Positions 34,030 to 46,038 of a DNA stretch of 64,000 bases are shown here, piece after piece (within the stretch, counting starts at the first letter, position 1; every line of letters starts with the position of its first letter). The stretch comes from Gentiana macrophylla (Eukaryota > Streptophyta > Magnoliopsida > Gentianales > Gentianaceae), in assembly GCA_026214975.1 (NCBI GenBank), contig CM047806.1, positions 95,937,811 through 96,001,810 on the forward strand, given 5' to 3'. Under the pieces are notes generated by a model. It made no database searches and was not told where the DNA came from. It saw only the letters and a program-made list of their open reading frames with translations. The position numbers were made by a program, and so were the translations under genes.

Positions 34030-36000
34030 TGTTTGGAGGATTTTGCATCACTAAACAAAAACAATTTATAAAACCCTAACCTATATGCAAACTAACTCCT
34101 AACCGACCGAATATCGGGTAATTGCTAGTAAAGCGTAATGAGTAAGGGGTCGATCCACAGGGAATTGGGCTGTTGAATCTAATTTTATTAATTCCTCTAA
34201 ATTATCACTCAAGAAAACAAATAAAGGAAAAACAAACATAGAACAAATAAGATAAATCTAAGCTAAGAACAATAAAAACGACCTAAGCTAAAGATACATG
34301 GGATCAAACAGAATACAAACTAAGTGATCTCAATCCTAGTTCATCTCATGATTTTAATTCAAATTGTGGTTTCACCTTTACACGAGATACAAATTCCTAA
34401 TCTCTTAGTGAATCCGTTTCTCAAGCTATGAATTCCTAATTCCTTAGTGAATTCAATTATCGATCTCTCCTCTTCCGAATGTTGAGACCAATATTCCATA
34501 CAAAACGAAGGTGTAGATTCAAGTTAACTCTCGTATTTTAGAATCTAACAACCTAGATAATTAACCGATTAACTTGTCACGAATTAACGATTAAAGATCC
34601 TATCTTTCTATGGTGATCTAGCCTAACAACGATTCTCATCACGTTAGACAACGATTAGTAACCGATCTCTCGATCTAGTCACACATAGCATCATAATTCA
34701 TGGAAAGATACAAGATAAATTAAAGATCATAAAAATAAACTAGAGATTGAATAAATTAAAAGAGATTAAACTCACATAGTTTATACAAAGGTTGATCTTC
34801 AAGCATCAACGATGAAAAAAAAAGCGAAAAAGACATCCTAATCTAACCCGGATCACCCGAGCACAAGGCTCGGGTGATCGGCCTTGAAACCCCGTAAGTG
34901 CGGCTGCCTCTTTTAGGTGAATGGTAGTGTGTGTGTTTTTTTGTGGTGATGGAGGTGTGTATATATAATGGGAGGTGTATAAGGGAGGTAGCATTTGAGG
35001 GAGGTGAGAAGTTGGTTAGAAGTTTGTTAGGATGTAATGATGAGTTTGTTAGTTTGTTAGGATATGGTGGGTAGGAGATGGTGGGTAGGGGTGATGAGTC
35101 ATGCAAGAGTTAGTTACAAGCATGTGGAGTTTGTTGGGGAGGAATCTTTGCAATCATTGAAGGTAACATGCAAGGAAATGAGCCAAATATCTCCCAATTC
35201 GTCCAAATTTCAGCTGTTTGGAAGAAAAAATCATAACTTAAGTTGTAGACCTCCGATTGACGTGATTCAAAATGCGTTCGAAAGCTCATTTCAGTATCTA
35301 CAACTTTCATCAAGACCTCGTCCCCTGAAAATGCATCTAATTCGGGTCAAATTTCCATCGAAAACAGGTTACGGTAGAAGTGCGTTGGAAAATATTGATC
35401 CGTTGATCTCGTAAACTCGTGGCATCTTCTTCTCTTCCTCAAAAATCCATCTTTTAGGAATCAAAACATGTTGTTACATGGGATATTTTGAAAGCCTTAA
35501 TCACCAAGTTTGGGGTAGAAAATATCCAAGATATTTTTCCTTGCAAGCTAAGCACATGGGGTGATCATTCAAGCCTTGGACGCCCGTCCGGTAAGTTTCT
35601 GAACTCTCTGATCTGATTTCGCTCCAGTGGATGCCAGTTCACTTCTTTGGACGCCAGTCCAACTGAAGATCACAATCTTGATTTCTTTCCTTAATCTTCC
35701 AATCTTCCATAAATCTCTTTAGCTCTTTCCAACTTCGAATTTAGCTCTCTAAAATCATCTTTTCCATCATCAATGAGTATCTACAAGAGGATCAAACATA
35801 CCAAAGCGTAACATAATTCCAAAATAATATAAATTCATCATTTAAGCACATAATTAAGTTACGTTTTGCAATTTAACTCTTAAAAACATCATTTACTCAA
35901 TATTTCAATATAACGCTTCGATTTCTATGGAAAACATCCATATATGGGGGAAATTGATAGAAAATATATCGTTAAAAATCATACAATTTGACCCTAAACA
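34030..36000 (-). repeat. NL2 LTR b (middle)
   Basis: 1,971 bp. It serves as 5' LTR for interior A (primer site to its left) and as 3' LTR for interior B (purine tract to its right). It lacks one GGACGCCCGTCCA-plus-spacer copy present in LTR a near 28080. Confidence 0.95.
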
Positions 36001-38731
36001 ATACCCCCACACTTAGCTTTTTGCTCGTCCCGAGCAAAACAAAACAATAACATAGCTCGAGATAAATAAACATCTTAGCAAATATAAAACATATTCAATA
36101 GTTTAGAGGTTCGCCTAAGTGTGTGTGCATAGCCATAATAAATTTCCACTAAATCCACACTTGAAATTGATTCAAGCAAAACTTGCTAATACCCCCCTTC
36201 AACTAGAGACAAATGACACTTACAAGATGTACCCTACAAAACGTGACATATCCTGAAAAATATGATAGAATACATCTAGGACCTTTTCGACATGCTCAGA
36301 GGATAATCCCTACAGCATATCTTTTAGTTTATACTAGGTATAAGATTAACGATAACCAAGTCTTTAATTAATTTTTTTTTTCACTTTTATACGCACATTA
36401 GAATGAGCTCTTTCCCATCATAGTATAATAGGATGTTTCGGGATAACACCCTACCTTACTCAAATCATGTAGCTTTTCTAACTGCCGTGAGCTTTTAGTC
36501 ATCATAGTGGTATAGGACATTTCGTGATAATGCCCTACCTCACTCCAATCATCGACTAGCTTTCGACACACCCATTTATTTATGTGATTACTTAGAGATT
36601 TACGCTAGCAAGTGGTAAAAATTATTTTTTTCTAATGACCACTTGAGCATAACACCTCAAGTAAACAATTTATTCATTATTATTATTTTTCAAAGACTTT
36701 AGTTACGTTTCACTTATCACATTCAAACCTTGAGATATTCACGATTATATCATACTGCTGGATCTAAACATAAACTATTATAAATCTCACGATATATACG
36801 TTAGCACTAAATACACGACTTATAAGAAAATCAAAAATCACTAATCCAAAAAGGGTATAGCTTTATATTTTATAGCTCATCATTCACTATGGCATGTGAA
36901 AAATAGTGTTGGGTGAAACAACTAAATTTACTAAATATGCAAAATAACGCCTCAATGATATAAAACTCAAATAAAGACATGCAATGCTCACTGGACAAAA
37001 CAAAAATTTTGAAAATTTAGCTCATTTTAGCATAGAATAAAGCAAATGAGTGTAGATACATATCGATCATTCCCTCCCCACACTTAGATTGCAACTTGTC
37101 CTCAAGTTGTGCAGAATTAAAAATTTAGGGACTTAGTGATTTGGTATTGATTCAAGAGTGGTCAAGAGGACAACAATGGTGATGTCATATGGAGTCCTTT
37201 TCCAAAGAACGACTTCCAAAGTAGCTTGACAAAAACAGCGATGAATGGTACCTGCACCACTTGAAAAACACAGAAACATCTCGGGGAACAAAGGGTTATA
37301 AATGTAAAACACATGGAAAAGAAGTCAGAGATTTTTTTCAGATTAAGCTCATATAAGGATGGACATATACATGGAACATTACAAAAGCAGAGAGGGCTAA
37401 GTGCAACTAATGAAAATATATTACAATGCAATCTACATGATATGCAATAATAAAATAATGATGGCATATGGAAAACCAACAAGAACCATCATGGAAAAAA
37501 AAGCGAGGTAGTATTACGGAAACCGACAAGAACTACACTCTAAAAAGAATAAAAGGAAAAAAATAGAAAAACAAATGCAACTAGATGAAATGCATCTAAG
37601 TGATATGCATCTAAATGGTATGCAAAAATAACGGAAAATAAAAGAAAGAAAACTAGCCCATTTATTTGCAACGAAACATGTATGTAATAAACGTCTACCA
37701 AATAATGATAGTTTACGATAAACGATGCAGATACTATTCATTACATGCGCAGACGCGCGCCTTAAGACTCGTCAAGAGGTGATAGCATTATGGAAAACCA
37801 ACGATTGCTATACTAAACAAATACAACTCATAAGCCAAAGATGGTAGCAACGGAAAACCGGCGGTAGCTACCCATATGAGTTACAAAAATAAAAAGAAAG
37901 CACATAAGTCTTAACGCTCACAAGATTCATCACAACGATATGTAGCATACGGAAACCGACATTAGCTACTAAATAACACTAAGAACAGTTATAGCATACG
38001 AGAACCGACATTAGCTATAACATGCATGGATGAATCATGTATATAAAAATAAATCAATTACTTAACATGGATTCGTAGATGGAAAGATGTAAACATGCAC
38101 GTTCAGAACATCTACGTAAAAGAAATTAGCCACAGAAGCTCGTATGAAATTATCCAAGTCAAATAAAGCATCAAAAATCAAGTTAAGAGAAATTCTGGAA
38201 CCTGGACGTGCGTCCAACAAGGCAGACGCTCGTTTGCCATGAAAACAGATCGGACGGGCGTTCAGTGAAGACAGACGCCCGTCTGGTTCTTGAAAACGAA
38301 TGAACGAGTTGATACTTTTTCACAGGACGGCCGTTCAACAATCCAGACGCTCGTTCACCTGCATGTTAGGGGCTGGACGAGCGTTCACTTACTTGGACGC
38401 CCGTCCAAGCATCGAATTTTGCAACATAAGTACAGAATGCAGGAAAAACACAGCAGATCATCAACCCAAACAAATCATACATCACAGCAGCCACATCAAA
38501 TTTTAGCATAGAGCACACAAGGTTAAGATTAGATTACACTTCACGTTTCACAAATCGAGTAAAAAACTTTTTGCACATTCTTAACCCAACGGTCATCGAA
38601 ACACGGCAAAAATAAAAACTCTCAATTTGTTTAACGCTACTTTTATTGAAAGAAAATAAATCGTAACAAAATAGAGAAATTAACTCAACTAAATCCAACA
38701 AAACACCGATTCCCCGGCAACGGCGCCATTT
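36001..38731 (-). other. NL2 interior B (single-copy form)
   Basis: 2,731 bp, non-coding, probably the basic form of the NL2 interior. The order on the minus strand is primer site, leader, a palindrome cluster (38200-38410), a long AT-rich stretch with repeated ATTAGCTA words, an internal hairpin plus purine tract (37073-37110), and the terminal one at 36001-36038. It retains 38382-38460, missing from interior A. Confidence 0.9.
38711..38728 (-). promoter_or_regulatory. NL2 primer binding site (LTR c)
   Basis: Same 18-base tRNA-Asp complement as at 34009-34026, three bases from LTR c. Confidence 0.95.
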
Positions 38732-40743
38732 TGTTTGGAGGATTTTGCATCACTAAACAAAAACAATTTATAAAACCCTAACCTATATGCAAACTAACTC
38801 CTAACCGACCGAATATCGGGTAATTGCTAGTAAAGCGTAATGAGTAAGGGGTCGATCCACAGGGAATTGGGCTGTTGAATCTAATTTTATTAATTCCTCT
38901 AAATTATCACTCAAGAAAACAAATAAAGGAAAAACAAAAATAGAACAAATAAGATAAATCTAAGCCAAGAACAATAAAAACGACCTAAGCTAAAGATACA
39001 TGAGATCAAACAGAATACAAACTAAGTGATCTCAATCCTAGTTCATCTCATGATTTTAATTCAAATTGTGGTTTCACCTTTACACGAGATACAAATTCCT
39101 AATCTCTTAGTGAATCCGTTTCTCAAGCTATGAATTCCTAATTCCTTAGTGAATTCAATTATCGATCTCTCCTCTTCCGAATGTTGAGACCAATATTCCA
39201 TACAAAACGAAGGTGTAGATTCAAGTTAACTCTCGTATTTTAGAATCTAACAACCTAGATCATTAACCGATTAACTTGTCACGAATTAACGATTAAAGAT
39301 CCTATCTTTCTATGGTGATCTAGCCTAACAACGATTCTCATCACGTTAGACAACGATTCTCATCACGTTAGACAACGATTAGTAACCGATCTCTCGATCT
39401 AGTCACACATAGCATCATAATTCATGGAAAGATACAAGATAAATTAAAGATCATAAAAATAAACTAGAGATTGAAAAAATTAAAAAGAGATTAAACTCAC
39501 ATAGTTTATACAAGGGTTGATCTTCAAGCATCAACGATGAAAAAAAAACGAGAAAAAGACATCCTAATCTAACCCGGATCACCCGAGCACAAGGCTCGGG
39601 TGATCGGCCTTGAAACCCCTCAGAAGTGCGGCTGCCTCTTTTTTTAGGTGAATGGTAGTGTGTGTGTTTTTTTTTGTTGTGATGGAGGTGTGTATATATA
39701 ATGGGAGGTGTATAAGGGAGGTAGCATTTGAGGGAGGTGAGAAGTTGGTTAGAAGTTTGTTAGGATGTAATGATGAGTTTGTTAGTTTGTTAGGATATGG
39801 TGGGTAGGAGATGGTGGGTAGGGGTGATGAGTCATGCAAGAGTTAGTTACAAGCATGTGGAGTTTGTTGGGGAGGAATCTTTGCCATCATTGAAGGTAAC
39901 ATGCAAGGAAATGAGCCAAATATCTCCCAATTCGTCCAAATTTCAGCTGTTTGGGAGAAAAATCATAACTTGAGTTGTAGACCTCCGATTGACGTGATTC
40001 AAAATGCGTTCAAAGCTCATTTCAGTATCTAAAACTTTCATCAAGACCTCGTCCCTGAAAATGCCTCTAAGTCGGGTCAAATTTCCATCGAAAACAGGTT
40101 ACGGTAGAAGTGCGTTGGAAAATATTGATCCGTTGATCTCGTAAACTCGTGGCATCTTCTTCTCTTCCTCAAAATCCATCTTTTAGACTCAAAACATGTT
40201 GTTACATGGGATATTTTGAAAGCCTTAATCACCAAGTTTGGGGTAGAAAATATCCAAGATATTTTTCCTTGCAAGCTAAGCACATAGGGTGATCATTCAA
40301 GCCTTGGGCGCCCGTCCACTTCCTCTGACGCGCCCGTCCGGTAAGTTTCTGAACTCTCGATCGATTTCGCTCAGGTGGGCGCTGATTCACTTCTTTGGAC
40401 GCCACCCAAATCAAGATCACAATCTTGATTTCTTTCCTTAATCTTCCAATCTTCCATAAATCTCTTTAGCTCTTTCCAACTTCGAATTTAGCTCTCTAAA
40501 ATCATCTTTTCCATCATCAATGAGTATCTACAAGAGGATCAAACATACCAAAGCGTAACATAATTCCAAAATAATATAAATTCATCATTTAAGCACATAA
40601 TTCATTCGTTTGCAATTTAACTCTTAAAAACATCATTTACTCAATATTTCAATATAACGCTCGATTTCTATGGAAAACATCCATATATGGGGGAAATTGA
40701 TAGAAAATATATCGTTAAAAATCATACAATTTGACCCTAAACA
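38732..40743 (-). repeat. NL2 LTR c (5' LTR)
   Basis: 2,012 bp. It contains a small tandem duplication ACGATTCTCATCACGTTAGACA near 39330-39375, not seen in LTRs a and b. Differences from the others near 40310-40410 fall at CAG/CTG words. Confidence 0.94.
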
Positions 40744-41202
40744 CATATGCTTGTATATTCAGGTGCAAACTTGAATATGGTTGACTACACTGATTCTGAC
40801 TTGTAGTCAGATTAAGGATGATCATTAAGTTGATCTCAGGCTCAGTGTTTACTCATAGTGCTTAAAATTTCCTTCCTGATCTGGGAGTAATTCATGGTCT
40901 AGTGAGCCGATATCACTTCATTGTGAATACAGTGAAGAGATAGCTTAGAAGGATCTTCTCAGTCACAAGAAGTCAAAAGCATATTGAGAGAGAGTACCGC
41001 CAGATTGGAAGGACCGACAATGTTTCAATCCTAAAGATCGTCTCGAGTCGACAACCTAACTAATCAGTGTACCAAGTCGAGTGCTTGGAGGGTACGGCAT
41101 TGATGGATATGTCTCATATGCTTTTAGAGCAAGTGGGAGAGTGTTGTGAATAAGATGAGAAAGGGTGTGCTCTAAAAACAATCGTTGCTTGTCATTTCGT
41201 TC
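40744..41202 (+). pseudogene. Copia-N RNase H and pol end
   Basis: Starts at the NL2 right border. The first codons give LVYSGANLNMVDYTDSDL, the typical start of copia RNase H (YTDSDF). Further on, after frameshifts, RSQKHIEREYRQIGRTD and a VSILKIV string correspond to the end of the domain. The usual AEAEY motif cannot be found. Shortly before the polypurine tract the frame reads MDMSHMLLEQVGDC. It is inactive. Confidence 0.82.
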
Positions 41203-41213
41203 AAGTGGGAGAT
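41203..41213 (+). promoter_or_regulatory. Copia-N polypurine tract
   Basis: AAGTGGGAGAT directly before the 3' LTR; the typical copia form. Confidence 0.93.
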
Positions 41214-42995
41214 TGTTAGGTGTAGTGCCCGAAAGACAATTTATGTAAATGTTTTTGGTGACAAAATTTATCTCACCTTATTACTTGCTTTGTGCTTGTA
41301 AGTAATACACTGCTGCAAACCCTAAGTATATATGTATGTAACCACTTAACTCAGTGTATGGATTACACGTGAGGATTGAGTTAGTGGTGATATACTTAAA
41401 CTGTTAGTCCGTGGTGAACTTAATCAGAGTTTAGGGTCTCTTGATTAAAACACCAATAATGCGCCCAGAACACCTTAGGGTGTGATAGTCTTATCTGGAA
41501 TGTCGGTAGAGGGTACCTACGTGGGGCATTTATATATGATGGCATTCATATAGGACTGGACCGATTTAATCTGAATTTATCGATATAATTCCGTAATCGA
41601 GGAATCTTATTAAATCATTAGATGATCATATATGGAACAACCTTAATCCTGAGGTGATCACAAGGTGCTGCTTGTCTCGGGGTAGTGTTTGATGTGTTAG
41701 TTACGGTTCACTTAGATATGTGTTCCAAGCCACTTCTCATTGGCACTATCTCCTGATGAGTGAGTAGTTCTGATTTTCACAGACATGGAGTCCATTCCTT
41801 CCTGCGGGAAGTAGAGAGACAATCCCCTTATTTGTTAGCCCTAAGAAAGTGATCGATCCCGGGAGTTCACATTTGACTAATTAGCTACTAGTCAGATATG
41901 TGCACTAATTCATCATCAGGGGGTTAATGGTAAATAAGGATAAGATATTCTGAGCCGGGTTCGCGGAGACTTCCCACTCAGAACGGACAGTCTATGGAGG
42001 GTTAATCCGTATGTAGTGATTATATCAATGGACACTTATCTACTCTATGGGTTGAGTGTAAGTATATATCTATAATTGGTAGAGTTCAGTTTCGGGTTTA
42101 TGGTGGCGTAATCCTGGAATTAATAATTTAATATATATATTCTGTTCGATGAATAATATAATTAATTATTGGAGCTACTGGTTATAGGTCCATGGTCCCC
42201 GATGTGGCTTCTGTAATTCGGACTAATAATCTTGTTATTTGGGCCTCAGTGATAATTAATTGGCTGGGCTAATTAATTGATATGCATGGATATTATTTAG
42301 TTGGGCTAAATAATATAATACACAGAAAATACATTTTCTGTGGGCCTGGTGGGCTTAGTGTGGGGCCAATATGTCTTGGATTTTCCAAGAAATTAGTTTT
42401 CTTCGATAATGACATATTGTGTAATTAGTTATTTATTTGTTGAATAATTAATTGGATAAATAAAAGAAAATAATTTATTTATTATTTATCTCTTAACTAT
42501 AAGGATAATTATATTTTCTTATTATAAGATTATAATTATCTCTTATTTTTGTTGGATAATAATAATTAGAATTATCTCTTTTATTTTGTTAAACCGATTG
42601 GGTATAGGTTTTCTCTCTTGGATTTTGCCTATAAAAAGAGAGTTCTCCCCGAGCCCTAGGTGAAGAGAAGGCCACGAAATTCATAGAGAATAAAGGCTAA
42701 GGAGTTCGATCCTTAGCTCCACCCGGTTGGAGAAAAACTTAGGGTTTTTCTTGGAAGCATATCAAGGAGGTTCTCATATCAAGAAGGGTGTCCACCAACC
42801 ACCGTTTGGAGAACACATTGGAAGATCAAGGCTTCTCATCCTAAGATCAAAGCTTCTCTTCCTACTATTGGTATGATTTTCTTAACCCCCTTGTAGTAGT
42901 TTAAGTCCTTTAATTATGTATTGTGTTATATAAGTCGTGATCCATCTGATGCGTGTAGATCTAACTCGTTTAGATCTAAGAACCTGCATCCTTCA
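41214..42995 (+). repeat. Copia-N 3' LTR
   Basis: 1,782 bp, the partner of 19772-21549. TATA-like CTATAAAAAG at 42629-42638. Ends CATCCTTCA, followed by the duplication GTTAG and the resumed SIRE frame. Confidence 0.95.
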
Positions 42996-43845
42996 GTTAG
43001 ATGTGAGGGGAATCAAGCAAGGAAATACACTGAAGGATAAGTTTTTGAAAGACCAATTTACATCTATCCATCAAAAACTTGACAAACTTGCTGAAACTCC
43101 TAGACCTGCTGAGCCTGCTGCTGCACAACAAACTGCTGTACTTGATCATAAACTTACTGAGAGGTTAACCCTGCTGGAGCAAACAATGCAAGAAAGGATC
43201 ACATCAATTGATACTAGGACTGAAATCATTGAAGGTCAACTTAACAACCTAGTAGTCACTCAGGAAAGTGTGCATGGCCTACTGTCCCGGTTTGTTGATG
43301 ATGTCAATAAGGGGTAAGAGAGCCAAACAGCTTAAGCAAAAGAGGCTGCAAGGATTTTCTATAAGAAAAGATGGGAAGCTGATACTAATGCATTTAGAAA
43401 TCCTGCACCTGGCAGACTTTCACTAACAGATGATCTTCTCAAACAGTACAAGAATGTGTACAACAACAGAAGGAGACCCTATCATGACAAAGGATTTCAT
43501 GAAGGTCTAAATTCATTTTTGGGACTGAAATTTTGGGACGCAAGAGTCAAAGACATGAGGGCTAAACACAGAGGTGGAAGAGGTGGTAAAGGTAGAATAG
43601 ATAAACCTACCACATATGCAAAGAAGTCACTAAATGAATTTAAGGAGGTTTACATGCAGCTAGGCTTCAGGGTACATCAAATTAATCTTACACTATCTGA
43701 AGCATGGCATTGGTGGAAACAAGTAAACCCACATATTGACTTTGCTCTAATTGAAAATGATTGGATGAGAGAGGTGGTCATGGAGATAAGAGCTTATCAA
43801 GAACAAGCTGAGAAAGCAAGACAAGAAAGAGAAAGAAGACAGTAG
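42996..43845 (+). pseudogene. SIRE envelope-like frame, second part
   Basis: Continuation after Copia-N. Removing Copia-N and one GTTAG copy restores phase with 19767. The segment to 43316 is helix-rich, with HQKLDKLAETPRPAEPAAAQ, LTERLTLLEQTMQERI and EIIEGQLNNLVV, suggesting a coiled coil; the frame stops at 43317. The same protein appears to continue in shifted frames from about 43340, and from 43456 as MYNNRRRPYHDKGFHEG and a basic RGGRGGKGR stretch, ending EKARQERERRQ at 43845. The charged C-terminus and absence of a membrane segment argue against a classical envelope. A polypurine tract and LTR follow within 165 bp. Confidence 0.85.
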
Positions 43846-43995
43846 ATCAGCATATTTATCTGTTTTATCTTTGCTGATGCTAGACTGTAATAATGTTGAA
43901 CAAATGTTTATAATGAAAGATGACCATATTTGTTCTGTTTTTGTTTTATATCTTTTTGCTTTGCTGTTAGGTGAGGGTATTGGCATCATCACCAA

Positions 43996-44007
43996 AAAGG
44001 GGGAAAT
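43996..44007 (+). promoter_or_regulatory. SIRE polypurine tract
   Basis: AAAGGGGGAAAT directly upstream of the LTR start TGTTGGAC at 44008; purine-rich and in the right place for plus-strand priming. Confidence 0.88.
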
Positions 44008-45725
44008 TGTTGGACTTATTTCTATGTTTTGATGATGAGTGCCAGACTAGCTGTTATAGTGCAAAGGCAAAAAGATGTCTAGATCAATTGTATAGGTTTA
44101 TTAGGGTTTGATCTTTGTATAGGTTTGATCAAACAAGCATCAGAATGATCAATGATTTATATCAAATTGATCGGTCTTGATCAAGTAGGTAGATAGGTCG
44201 ATGAGACTTGTCGAGAACCTCTTTGAAGACTCAAGGCCGAGGTTCAAACTCAGTTATAGAAGGCTAAGGGATCAAACTTAGTAATTAAAGTCAAGGATAT
44301 GGAATCAGAATTTAGGCAAGTCTGTGATGACCTAAACTGATTACATATACCTTGTGTACAAGGTCTAAGTTCCATAAGTTGGATGATGTTTGGAACTTGG
44401 TTATAATTTAAAAAGGTGTAATCTAACTTCACAAGTAAAAGTTAGATAAAAGAAATCAGCTGCATTGTATCTTATACACACAAGAAATTGTCGTTATTAA
44501 TGATCGATAGGTATTACAACAGACTGATAAACCTGCTGATAATATACCTCGATTAATTCAAGATTACATTGGAAGATTACATGGATAAGGACAGCCAACT
44601 ACCTCTGATTTATCAAACAAATCAAGGGCTGAGATTAAAAGAACATTGGGATGATTCAGGACTTTATCTAATGGTTATAAGTCAAAGGTGGGCAGATCAA
44701 GATCATTAAATGGATTACATGTTGTCGATCCTATGAATAGTGACAGAAAGCAAATCAGATGGGATAAAACCACGAACGGTTACATTTGAATTTCAAATAC
44801 AAGTCACATGCATTCCTACCTATAAATAGAGGACTTTCAACTCAGAAAAAGATGATGATGATTGATGAACTTTAAGAGAAAAATATAAGAGTAATTCTGA
44901 GCTGAAAAACACCTGCTTTGAACTCTTGAGCTTAAGGCTACTGACCCAGATAAATTTTTCAAGTATATTCTATATTCAAGTTACATCAAGCATACACACT
45001 TGAAGACCGCAAGTCATGATTATATCATCCTAATCAAGCTCACCGCAATCGAATCATTTACTTGATTCATTCTTTATTTTATAAAGAACCTCACCAAGAC
45101 AAGTGAGCACAGCTTGTGTGAAAGACTGTTGTTTGTGGTGGAGCTGGTGAAGAGGCAATCCTACCCTTCAAGGACCAGTGGAAGACTTAGGAGCAGCAAT
45201 CCTACCTGTTCCCAGTTTTTAGTTTGTGAAGCCATAGTCATTGGTGAAGGACAAGCAACCTTAGGAATCTTTGTAACAGCTACATCAAAGATCTCTAGTG
45301 AATTACCTCCAACATCACAGTATAAGAGTGGACTGACAGGATTACACCACCTGGAACCACTATAAAATCTGCCTACTTACTTTCTGCACTTACATTCTGC
45401 ATTAAATTTATTATACACATCAATCTACTGAATCTAGCAACTGAACTCACACACATACACTACTGAGTATCTAATACTTAGTATCATATTTAACAACAAG
45501 TAATAAGACTTAATTTTGATATAATTCCGCTGCACAAATTCAGTAAACTAAGCGATCAATGAGACTCACATGTTTATCGGCCAGGCTATTGAGGTGTCGC
45601 AGACTATCGAAGTGTCGCCAGTCTTTGAAGTTCTTGAGTTTGTTAACTCCAAAAGTTTTAAGTGTTAAGTTTATTCACCCCCCCCCCCCTCTAAACTTAA
45701 CCAAAGTCTTTTCAAGGGACCAACA
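44008..45725 (+). repeat. SIRE 3' LTR
   Basis: 1,718 bp from TGTTGGACTTATTTC to GGGACCAACA. It has a TATA-like CTATAAATAGAGG at 44820-44832 and a poly-C run near 45678-45690. Its open frame at 45114-45365 has no recognisable domain. A partial minus-strand relative lies at 4427-5080. The flank after it starts AGGAT; a duplication cannot be tested because the 5' end is missing. Confidence 0.9.
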
Positions 45726-45935
45726 AGGATGATGTGACCATGGCAGCCGTGATTGTGTAGACAGACGAGGCTTTACCGGAGTATATGGTGTTGCCGGACA
45801 TACTTGCCCGAGAAGGAGACTACGGCGAATATTTGTTTTGTTTTTTTTTTTTTATTTTAAATAAAAGGGTTAGGGTTTAGGAAAAATTAACATAATGAGA
45901 GAGAGAAATGATATTGCACAGCTACCATATCACAG
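45726..45935. other. Unassigned flank between SIRE and copia LTR
   Basis: Contains a T run at 45839-45853. A short string near 45765-45835 reads TDEALPEYMVLPDILARE, faintly like the start of an F-box, but it is open for too few codons to call. Nothing else was recognised. Confidence 0.4.
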
Positions 45936-46038
45936 TTCAAATTGTATTGTTGTTTCATTGATTTGATTCAATAGTAGAGATACAGATATATAGGCCTTTA
46001 GCTACTAGGCCGACAAGTCACATAATAAGATAAATACA
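45936..46038 (-). mobile_element. Copia LTR fragment, copy B, outer part
   Basis: Matches 14091-14205 of copy A (AGTTCAAATTGTAT, TTTGATTCAATAGTAGAGAT). It is split by NL3 and continues at 53285-53326 to the LTR border CTCGACA. Copy A gives the unoccupied site. Confidence 0.82.

Larger units (their letters stand above)
26526..40743 (-). mobile_element. NL2, non-autonomous LTR element with three LTRs
   Basis: A 14.2-kb unit: LTR a (26526-28518), interior A (28519-34029), LTR b (34030-36000), interior B (36001-38731), LTR c (38732-40743). All LTRs run TGTTTGGAGG to CCTAAACA. The duplication CATAT (26521-26525, 40744-40748) flanks the whole unit, so it is one insertion. Primer-site complements beside LTRs b and c and purine tracts (as complement) beside LTRs a and b put it on the minus strand. 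No gag or pol is present. A tRNA-Asp primer site and purine tract AAGTGTGGGG suggest an Athila-like relationship, which is inference. The LTRs are near-identical by eye, so it is young. Confidence 0.95.
19772..42995 (+). mobile_element. Copia-N, Ty1/copia nested in SIRE
   Basis: Bounded by LTRs 19772-21549 and 41214-42995, both TGTTAGGTGTAGTGCCCG to CATCCTTCA, and by the 5-bp duplication GTTAG (19767-19771 and 42996-43000). It has a tRNA-Met-type primer site and a typical copia polypurine tract. Without NL2 (26526-40743) it is about 9.0 kb. The recognisable coding part is the RT end near 26060-26520, continued as RNase H at 40744-41200, same strand. The LTRs look alike while the interior is full of stops, an unusual pairing discussed in the findings. 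Confidence 0.95.
15069..45725 (+). mobile_element. SIRE-type Ty1/copia, 5'-truncated, nested by Copia-N
   Basis: The element's own parts are 15069-19771 and 42996-45725. In order they give the RT end, RNase H, an untranslated spacer, a long envelope-like frame, a polypurine tract (43996-44007) and a 3' LTR (44008-45725). Copia pol followed by a second long frame before the 3' LTR is the arrangement known from SIRE/Maximus elements. The 5' LTR, gag, protease, integrase and most of RT are missing. Envelope-like function in this lineage has been proposed but not demonstrated, as far as I know. All frames are broken. Confidence 0.88.

Noticed and set aside
45765..45840. F-box-like string TDEALPEYMVLPDILARE
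   Set aside because: Only about 20 codons, no continuing F-box residues and no gene structure around it.
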